The translations under genes were made by a program, and so were the position numbers. DNA of 6,246 bases from Deinococcus rhizophilus (GTDB lineage: Bacteria > Deinococcota > Deinococci > Deinococcales > Deinococcaceae), in the NCBI RefSeq assembly GCF_030271215.1, contig NZ_JASNGB010000176.1, positions 1-6,246 on the forward strand, in the 5' to 3' direction. Of this stretch, positions 1-6,246 are shown piece by piece (position 1 is the stretch's first letter; every line of letters begins with the position of its first letter). Under the pieces are notes generated by a model. That model ran no database searches. It saw only the letters and a list, made by a program, of their open reading frames with translations, and was not told the origin of the DNA.

Positions 1-129
1 CAGGGCCGTGCCGCCCGGCAGCTCGCCCCCCTCGATGCGGGCGGCCAGCCCCTGCGCGAGCTGCAGGTAGGCGGGGGTGGCGCTCCCGGCGTCGAGGGGC
101 ACCAGCCAGGGCAGGGCGGTCGGGGACAT
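1..129 (-). CDS. GntR-family transcriptional regulator, probably MocR type (N-terminal fragment)
   Basis: This gene runs leftward out of the window. Only its first 43 codons are visible, from an ATG at 129-127. The segment at residues 19-41 (P-A-Y-L-Q-L-A ... A-R-I-E-G-G-E-L-P-G-G-T) matches the opening of a GntR winged-helix DNA-binding domain, whose pattern is P-x-Y-x-Q-(I/L)-x(6)-I-x-x-G-x-L-x-x-G-T. A Trp-containing lead-in (W8 and L12) before it is common in MocR regulators, which carry a PLP-dependent aminotransferase-like domain after the winged helix. That domain lies outside the window, so the MocR assignment is inference and another GntR subfamily is possible. There is no Shine-Dalgarno sequence before the ATG. 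A TANNNT box (minus strand TACGGT, 142-137) lies 7 nt upstream, so the mRNA may be leaderless. The gene diverges from the transporter operon and is the obvious candidate to bind the half-sites at 142-191. Confidence 0.8.
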   Translation of the reverse strand, partial: MSPTALPWLVPLDAGSATPAYLQLAQGLAARIEGGELPGGTAL

Positions 130-136
130 CCCGCTT

Positions 137-142
137 ACCGTA
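137..142 (-). promoter_or_regulatory. Putative -10 box of a leaderless regulator transcript
   Basis: Read on the minus strand, TACGGT (142-137) matches TANNNT and is separated by exactly 7 nt (AAGCGGG) from the ATG at 129-127. That spacing would place the transcript start at or next to the A of the ATG. Leaderless mRNAs with this arrangement are frequent in Deinococcus. No clear -35 is seen 17 bp upstream. Half-site A of the operator begins at the edge of this box. Confidence 0.4.
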
Positions 143-191
143 CCACTTGCAGACCAATCCGGGGAAAGGCTTGCAGAGGTCTGCAAGTGGT
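142..191. promoter_or_regulatory. Putative operator with three half-sites between divergent genes
   Basis: The octamer CTTGCAGA occurs at 146-153 (site A) and 170-177 (site B), 24 bp apart as a direct repeat. Its reverse complement TCTGCAAG is at 180-187 (site C). B and C form a compact palindrome, CTTGCAGA-gg-TCTGCAAG, of the size bound by GntR-type dimers. A and C extend to a perfect 14-bp inverted repeat (142-155 with 178-191). Direct repeats plus an inverted copy are known for MocR regulators such as PdxR. B overlaps the proposed -35 of the transporter operon, C lies in its spacer, and A abuts the -10 of the regulator gene. The layout would allow control of both directions. The repeats are seen directly; their binding by the divergent regulator is inferred. 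Confidence 0.75.
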
Positions 192-199
192 CTTATGCT
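171..199 (+). promoter_or_regulatory. Putative sigma-70-type promoter of the transporter operon
   Basis: A -35-like TTGCAG (171-176) is followed by a 17-bp spacer and a -10-like TATGCT (194-199, a TANNNT match). Transcription would start near 205-207, giving a leader of about 40 nt that contains the GGAGG at 237-241. The -35 match is weak (TTG only), which fits a regulated promoter. The element is interleaved with the operator half-sites. Confidence 0.5.
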
Positions 200-236
200 G
201 GGGGCGTCACCTTGGCCACAATTCGCCCCTTTCCCC

Positions 237-241
237 GGAGG
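237..241 (+). promoter_or_regulatory. Ribosome binding site that sets the start of binding protein 1
   Basis: GGAGG lies 6 nt before the ATG at 248. It supports this start over in-frame upstream codons from position 77 onward, which would run through the operator and promoter. Confidence 0.8.
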
Positions 242-247
242 ACTTCC

Positions 248-2023
<1,776 letters not shown>

Positions 2024-2180
2024 GAAGCCGTGAGCGGTTGATGGCTGATCGCTTGAGGGGGGAGCGCATCCCGCGTTTTGAGGGCAAGCGTTGCTTGCCC
2101 CCCCCCTCCCCAACCCTCCCCCGCAAGGGGAGAGGGAGAAAAGATGGAGTCGCCCTCTTGTTCTTCCCCACCCCCCCGCC
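2024..2180. repeat. Hairpin-rich intergenic element (REP-like) between binding protein 1 and permease
   Basis: This 157-nt gap is the only sizeable break in the operon. It holds a perfect 8-bp inverted repeat with a 3-nt loop (GGGCAAGC 2082-2089, GCTTGCCC 2093-2100), then a C-run. A second hairpin follows (CTCCCC 2116-2121, GGGGAG 2127-2132), extendable with a bulge to CCCT/AGGG. The CCCTCCCC..GCAAGGGGAGAGGG layout resembles short dispersed repeats seen in many GC-rich genomes. No T-run follows either stem, so an intrinsic terminator is not supported. It may stabilise the 3' end of the upstream mRNA or reduce permease expression relative to the binding protein. Dispersal elsewhere in the genome is untested. 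Confidence 0.6.
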
Positions 2181-3152
2181 ATGCTGACCTACGCCCTGCG
2201 CCGCATCCTGGGCATGGTGCCCACGCTGCTGCTGATCTCGGTGGTGTGCTTCGTGGTGATCCGGCTGCAACCCGGCAGCTTTATCGACCAGTACCTCGAG
2301 GACCCGCGCGTGACCCGCGAGACGGTGGAGTTGGTCACCCGGCAGCTCGGCCTCGACCAGCCCGCCTACGTGCAGTACCTGACCTGGATCAAGGGGATCG
2401 TGACCGAGGGCGACTTCGGCTATTCCTTTGTCAACGGCCGCCCGGTCAGTTCGCTGATCTGGGAGCGGCTGGGCTGGACGGTGTTCCTGGCCGTGCTGAC
2501 CCTCCTCGTGAGCTGGGCCATCGCCATCCCGCTGGGCATCTACACGGCCCTGAACCGCTACGGCCCCGGCGCGACCATCCTGAACTTCTTCGGGTATGTC
2601 AGCCTCGCCACGCCGGATTTTCTGGTCGCGCTGCTGCTGATCGCGCTGGTGCTCAACTTCGGCGGGACGAACGTGGGTGGCCTGTTCAGCCCGCAGTTCA
2701 TCGACGCGCCGTGGAGCCTCGCCAAGTTTCTCGACCTCCTGAATCACCTGTGGATTCCGATGATCGCCATCGGGCTGGAGGGGGTCGCGGGCCTGATGCG
2801 GCAGATGCGGGCGTCGATGCTGGACGTGATCAACCAGGATTACGTGCGGACGGCGCGGGCCAAGGGGCTGGCGGCCAACCGGGTGCTGTGGCGGCACGCG
2901 GTGCGGAACGCGGTCAACCCCCTGATCAGCCTCGCCGGGCTGAGCCTGCCCAGCCTCATCTCGGGCACCATCATCGCGTCCATCGTGCTGAACCTGCCCA
3001 CCATCGGCCCCTTCCTGTACGACAGCCTGCTGAACAAGGACCAGTACGTCGCCATGACGCTGCTGCTGTTCAGCGCGCTGCTGCTGCTCGTCGGGAACCT
3101 GCTCGCCGACCTCGCGCTCGCGTGGGCGGACCCCCGGATCCGGTTCGAATGA
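2181..3152 (+). CDS. ABC transporter permease, DppB/OppB type
   Basis: This 323-aa inner-membrane protein forms one half of the translocation channel. ATG 2181 is chosen because the N-terminus M-L-T-Y-A-L-R-R-I-L-G-M-V-P-T-L matches the family opening. The in-frame extension back to 2091 would only translate the repeat. There are about six membrane segments (about 9-29, 99-121, 133-160, 190-207, 249-270, 291-313). The first outer loop (about 30-98) has the usual Q-L-G-L-D-x-P and G-D-F-G-Y-S motifs. The EAA loop that contacts the ATPase is at about 220-248 (D-Y-V-R-T-A-R-A-K-G-L ... R-H-A-V-R-N-A-V-N-P-L). Length is normal for DppB. No Shine-Dalgarno sequence precedes the start; the preceding 30 nt are pyrimidine-rich. 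The stop overlaps the start of the next permease (ATGA, 3149-3152), indicating translational coupling. Confidence 0.93.
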   Translation: MLTYALRRILGMVPTLLLISVVCFVVIRLQPGSFIDQYLEDPRVTRETVELVTRQLGLDQPAYVQYLTWIKGIVTEGDFGYSFVNGRPVSSLIWERLGWTVFLAVLTLLVSWAIAIPLGIYTALNRYGPGATILNFFGYVSLATPDFLVALLLIALVLNFGGTNVGGLFSPQFIDAPWSLAKFLDLLNHLWIPMIAIGLEGVAGLMRQMRASMLDVINQDYVRTARAKGLAANRVLWRHAVRNAVNPLISLAGLSLPSLISGTIIASIVLNLPTIGPFLYDSLLNKDQYVAMTLLLFSALLLLVGNLLADLALAWADPRIRFE

Positions 3153-4273
3153 CGGCGATTCCTTCCCCTGCCGCGGCGCCCGCCACTCCCCGCGCGACCA
3201 GCCCACTCGCGCTGGCGCTGCGGCGTTTCCGGCGCAACCGGGTGGGCGTGGTCAGCGCGTGGGTGCTCGCGGGGCTGTACCTGATGGCGCTGCTGTCGGG
3301 CTTCCTGGCGCCGTATTCCATCACCGCGCAGCATCCCGACTTTCCCAACCAGCCGCCGCAGCGGGTGCGTGTGATTCACCAGGGCCAGCTCACGCGCCCC
3401 TTCATCTACCCGGTGGAAAAGACGCGCGACCCGGTGACCTTCGCCAGCACCTTCGCGGAGAACCGCGAGCGCCCGCTGCCCATCCTCTTTTTCGTCCGGG
3501 GGGACGACCCGGCCCGTTACGGGTACAACATCCTGGGCGTCTTCCGCAGCCAGTGGCACCTCTTCGGGGTGCCGCAGGGAACCGCCTTCCTGCTGGGGAC
3601 CGACAAGTTCGGGCGCGACCTGCTCTCGCGGACGCTGGTGGGGGCGCAGGTCAGCCTGACGGTGGGCGTGATCGGCGTGCTGATCAGCTTTTCCATCGGC
3701 ATCGTGCTGGGGGGCCTCAGCGGCTACCTCGGCGGGTGGGTGGACGGGCTGATTCAGAGGACGACCGAGGTGCTGCTGAGTTTCCCCCGGCTGCCCATCC
3801 TGCTGGCGCTCTCGACCATCATCCCGGCCCGCTGGCCGAGTACCTGGGTGTACCTCGGGATCATCGCGGTCCTCGCCCTGATCGGCTGGGCGGGGCTGGC
3901 GCGGATCGTGCGCGGGCAGGTGCTGTCGGCGCGGTCGGTGGACTACGTGCAGGCGGCGCGGGCGGTGGGCGCGTCCGACCTGCGGGTGGTGCTGCGGCAC
4001 ATCATGCCCAACCTGAGTTCGATCCTGATCGTGACCGCCACCCTCGCGCTGCCAGGCTACATCCTGGGCGAGAGTGCCCTGAGTTTCCTGGGGCTGGGCA
4101 TCAAGGAGCCCATGACGAGCTGGGGCCTCCTCCTCAAGGACGCGCAGAACTTCGAGACGCTGAGCCTCTACCCCTGGCTGCTCGCGCCGGGGCTGCTGAT
4201 CGTGATTTCCGTGCTGGCCTTCAACTTCCTGGGCGACGCGCTGCGGGACGCCGCCGACACCCAGAGCCGCTAA
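3149..4273 (+). CDS. ABC transporter permease, DppC/OppC type, with enlarged periplasmic loop
   Basis: This 374-aa protein is the second channel subunit and partner of the DppB-like protein. Its ATG (3149) overlaps the upstream stop as ATGA. A proline/alanine-rich tail (1-24) leads to F-R-R-N-R and membrane segment 1 (about 32-54), an OppC N-terminal type region. An outer loop of about 95 residues follows before G-T-D-K-F-G-R-D-L-L-S-R (150-161), the conserved entry to the permease core. In E. coli DppC this gap is only about 30-40 residues, so roughly 60 extra residues face outward. The EAA loop is at about 265-290 (D-Y-V-Q-A-A-R-A-V-G-A ... R-H-I-M-P-N-L), followed by S-F-L-G-L-G (312-317) and a C-terminal G-D-A-L-R-D-A. 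A gap of 27 nt separates it from binding protein 2. Confidence 0.93.
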   Translation: MTAIPSPAAAPATPRATSPLALALRRFRRNRVGVVSAWVLAGLYLMALLSGFLAPYSITAQHPDFPNQPPQRVRVIHQGQLTRPFIYPVEKTRDPVTFASTFAENRERPLPILFFVRGDDPARYGYNILGVFRSQWHLFGVPQGTAFLLGTDKFGRDLLSRTLVGAQVSLTVGVIGVLISFSIGIVLGGLSGYLGGWVDGLIQRTTEVLLSFPRLPILLALSTIIPARWPSTWVYLGIIAVLALIGWAGLARIVRGQVLSARSVDYVQAARAVGASDLRVVLRHIMPNLSSILIVTATLALPGYILGESALSFLGLGIKEPMTSWGLLLKDAQNFETLSLYPWLLAPGLLIVISVLAFNFLGDALRDAADTQSR

Positions 4274-4300
4274 CCCCGCGCCCGCCCCCGGAGGTACGCC

Positions 4301-6079
4301 ATGACCGCACGCCCTGCTCCTTCCCCGGCCGCTCCCCTGCTCGCCGCCCTCACCGTCAGCCTCGCCCTCTGCGCCCCCGCACACGCCCAGGCCAACCAGA
4401 GCCGGGCCAACGTGCCCCCCTCCCTCTTCCAGACGGTCGGGAAAAAGGGTGGCACGCTGACCCTCTCCATCGTGTCCAGCCCGCAGAGCTTCAACTATTT
4501 CGCGGTGCTGGACAACAACACCTACACGGTGATGAACAACGTCCTCGACCGGCTGATCACGCTCGACCCCCTGACGAACCGGCTCTATCCCGCGCTGGCC
4601 GAGTCGTGGACCTTCTCGCCGGACGGCCGCAGCGCCACCCTCAAGCTGCGCCGGGGCGTCAAGTGGAGCGACGGGCAGAATTTCAACGCCGACGACGTGA
4701 TCTTCACGCTGGTGGACGTGGCGAGCAACACCGGGCTGCGGGCCAACCAGTCCGCCGTCTTCAAGATCGGCAAGGACCCGCTGACCTTCCGCAAGGTGGA
4801 CGCCTACACGGTGCGGGTGACGGCCCCCAAACCCTACGGGGCGATGCTCCAGGCACTGACCTTCGTGCCCATCCTGCCGCAGCACAAGCTCGCCAAGTAC
4901 CAGCCGCTGAGGGACCCCGACGGCTTCATGAAGGCGTGGGCGACCAACGCGCCCCTCTCCGAGATCGTGGGCACCGGCCCCTTCATGCTCGGCAGCTACA
5001 CGGTGGACCAGAAGGTCTCGCTGGTCCGCAATCCCAACTCGTGGCGGCGTGACCCGCGCGGCACCCAGCTCCCCTACATGGACCGTCTGGAATACCTGAT
5101 CATCAAGAGCCCCGACGCGCAGATCGCCGCCTTCCGGGCCGGGCAGCTCGACTCGGCGCCCATCACCGGGGCGCAGTTCCCGGACCTCAAGCGGCAGGAA
5201 CTGGCGGGGGCGAAGTTCCGGGTGATTCGCGGCATCGGGCTGAACAACCCGCCGGTCCACTGGGCCTTCAACCAGGACAGCCGGGACGCCAACCTGAAAA
5301 AAGCCTTCAGCGACCTGCGCTTCCGCGAGGCGATGCAGCTCGCGGTCAACCGCGAACGGATCATCGACACCGTGTACAACGGCCTCGCCAGCCTGCCGGG
5401 GCACGGGGTCGCGCCCATCAGCGAGTGGTACACCAACACCCGCAGCTACCTGCGCAGCTACAACCTGGGGCAGGCGGGCGTGCGGCTCGACGGCCTGGGC
5501 TACCGGGACACCAACCGCGACGGCATCCGCAACTTTCCGGGCGGTGGGCCGAACGTGGAATTCAACATCCTGCACGCGGCCGACAACACCATCATGCCGG
5601 GCATCGCGGTGATTCTCCAGAGTGACCTCGGGCGCCTCGGGATCAAGGTCAACCTCCAGGGCATCACCGGGAGCACGGTGCTGCCGACCGCGCTCGCCGG
5701 GAACTTCGAGTCGGTCCTCAGCACCTTCGGGGACCAGCCCGACCCGCAGCTTCGCAAGGACATCTGGCAGCCCGGCGGCGCCCTGCACTACTGGCGGCGC
5801 AGCCTGCAACCCGCGCAGGAGGGCGGCACGCCGAACCTCGCGGCCATGACTCCCGCCGAGCGGCGCATCCACGACATCTTCGCGCAGGCCGAGGCCCTGG
5901 GAAACCAGGCCCAGCGCAAGCGGCTCTACACCGAGTGGCAGTGGCTCTTCGCCCGCAACCTCCCGGTCATCCTGATCGCCAAACCCGACTCGGTGGCCGC
6001 CTTCCACGACCGCCTGGGCAACTTCTACGTGCGGGACAACCGGGTGATTTCCAGCAACTACAGCGTGTTCGAGAAGTGA
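4301..6079 (+). CDS. ABC transporter substrate-binding protein 2, dipeptide/oligopeptide type (paralogue of protein 1)
   Basis: This 592-aa exported SBP_bac_5-family receptor starts at ATG 4301, with GGAGG (4290-4294) 6 nt before it. The signal peptide (hydrophobic core about 13-25) ends A-P-A-H-A, with cleavage likely after residue 29. LALC at 21-24 is again a poor lipobox. Family motifs are Y-P-A-L-A-E-S-W (96-103), S-P-D-G-R (106-110), G-V-K-W-S-D-G, N-A-D-D-V-I-F-T and V-G-T-G-P-F (223-228), with the D-T-N-R-D-G-I-R-N loop at 403-411. It aligns with protein 1 over nearly its full length. Near-identical blocks are I-T/S-G-A-Q-F-P-D-L-K, N-R-E-R-I-I-D-T-V-Y-N-G-L-A-S and I-W-Q-P-G-G-A-L. 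Divergence is greater around residues 140-220 and at the C-terminus, which may reflect different ligands. It most likely serves the same permease pair. Confidence 0.93.
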   Translation: MTARPAPSPAAPLLAALTVSLALCAPAHAQANQSRANVPPSLFQTVGKKGGTLTLSIVSSPQSFNYFAVLDNNTYTVMNNVLDRLITLDPLTNRLYPALAESWTFSPDGRSATLKLRRGVKWSDGQNFNADDVIFTLVDVASNTGLRANQSAVFKIGKDPLTFRKVDAYTVRVTAPKPYGAMLQALTFVPILPQHKLAKYQPLRDPDGFMKAWATNAPLSEIVGTGPFMLGSYTVDQKVSLVRNPNSWRRDPRGTQLPYMDRLEYLIIKSPDAQIAAFRAGQLDSAPITGAQFPDLKRQELAGAKFRVIRGIGLNNPPVHWAFNQDSRDANLKKAFSDLRFREAMQLAVNRERIIDTVYNGLASLPGHGVAPISEWYTNTRSYLRSYNLGQAGVRLDGLGYRDTNRDGIRNFPGGGPNVEFNILHAADNTIMPGIAVILQSDLGRLGIKVNLQGITGSTVLPTALAGNFESVLSTFGDQPDPQLRKDIWQPGGALHYWRRSLQPAQEGGTPNLAAMTPAERRIHDIFAQAEALGNQAQRKRLYTEWQWLFARNLPVILIAKPDSVAAFHDRLGNFYVRDNRVISSNYSVFEK

Positions 6080-6092
6080 GTGGGGCGAGGTG

Positions 6093-6099
6093 AGGAGAG
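6093..6099 (+). promoter_or_regulatory. Ribosome binding site for the NamZ-like gene
   Basis: AGGAGAG precedes the GTG at 6104 at normal spacing. It favours that start over the GTG at 6080, which immediately follows the stop of binding protein 2 and would put this site inside the coding region. Confidence 0.7.
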
Positions 6100-6103
6100 C
6101 AGC

Positions 6104-6246
6104 GTGACGGAGCGCCTCGGCCTGGAACACCTGCTCGCGGCCCCGGAGCGGGCGGCGGGGTGGAGCCGGGTCGGCCTGCTCACCAACCCCAGCGGCGTCA
6201 CCCGCGACCTGACCCCGGCGGCGGTCGCGCTGGCCCGCGCGGGCGT
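6104..6246 (+). CDS. DUF1343 / NamZ-like exo-beta-N-acetylmuramidase family protein (N-terminal fragment)
   Basis: Only 47 codons are visible before the window ends. From GTG 6104 the protein begins M-T-E-R-L-G-L-E-H-L-L and continues R-V-G-L-L-T-N-P-S-G-V-T-R-D-L (22-36). That second block is the signature N-terminal strand and loop of the DUF1343 family (typically G-x-(D/E)-x-L ... G-x-R-V-G-L-L-T-N-x-(S/T)-G-V). The characterised member, NamZ (YbbC) of Bacillus subtilis, removes N-acetylmuramic acid from the non-reducing ends of peptidoglycan fragments. The active-site region lies beyond the window, so activity is not shown here. There is no signal peptide: the family motif begins within the first residues, implying a cytoplasmic enzyme, unlike the secreted B. 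subtilis protein. It lies 24 nt after binding protein 2 on the same strand, so it is probably cotranscribed with the importer. Confidence 0.8.
   Translation, partial: MTERLGLEHLLAAPERAAGWSRVGLLTNPSGVTRDLTPAAVALARAG

Noticed and set aside
77..247. N-terminal extension of binding protein 1 back to position 77
   Set aside because: It would overlap the divergent regulator's start, the operator and the promoter, and would bury the signal peptide internally. ATG 248 has a good GGAGG and opens directly into the signal peptide.
2082..2100. Intrinsic terminator after binding protein 1
   Set aside because: The stem is perfect but is followed by a C-run, not T residues, and the downstream permeases have no visible promoter of their own.
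2078..3148. Plus-strand open frame leading in-frame into the DppC-like permease
   Set aside because: It overlaps the DppB-like gene in another frame and reads as Arg/Pro/Ala-rich nonsense. The real start is the ATG at 3149 in the ATGA overlap.
4358..4375. Lipoprotein signal in the receptors (LALC in both signal peptides)
   Set aside because: Leu directly before the Cys breaks the lipobox rule (Gly, Ala or Ser expected), and normal A-x-A cleavage sites follow in both proteins.
2840..6130. Very long minus-strand open frame (1096 codons)
   Set aside because: It is an antisense shadow of the plus-strand genes in GC-rich DNA, with low-complexity His/Arg/Gly/Val-rich composition and no recognisable domain.

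Overview
The window is GC-rich and almost fully coding. It looks like chromosomal DNA of a Deinococcus-like bacterium. The grounds are strong G/C at third codon positions, unusually long (about 590 aa) dipeptide/oligopeptide-type binding proteins, and a regulator gene whose TANNNT box sits 7 nt before its ATG, as in the leaderless genes common in Deinococcus. The genus is an inference from style, not from a database match.

Layout. Positions 1-129 (minus strand) hold the first 43 codons of a GntR-type regulator, probably of the MocR class. Positions 130-247 are a divergent control region with three copies of an 8-bp half-site (two direct, one inverted) and promoter-like elements for both directions. 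Five plus-strand genes follow: binding protein 1 (248-2023), a DppB-like permease (2181-3152), a DppC-like permease with an enlarged outer loop (3149-4273, ATGA overlap), binding protein 2 (4301-6079, a paralogue of the first), and the start of a DUF1343/NamZ-like gene (6104 to the window end). Gaps are short (27 and 24 nt) or overlapping, except for a 157-nt gap after the first gene that holds a small hairpin-rich, REP-like repeat.

How it fits together. This looks like one operon for an ABC importer of peptides or peptide-like compounds. Two alternative binding proteins deliver ligand to a single permease heterodimer. No ATPase is encoded in the window, so it must be downstream or shared. 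The last gene belongs to the family that includes the exo-beta-N-acetylmuramidase NamZ of Bacillus subtilis, and its visible N-terminus has no signal peptide. Together this suggests, as a hypothesis only, uptake and cytoplasmic breakdown of cell-wall fragments (muropeptides), controlled by the divergent regulator. The most notable points are the NamZ link, the paralogous binding proteins around one permease pair, and the compact three-half-site operator.
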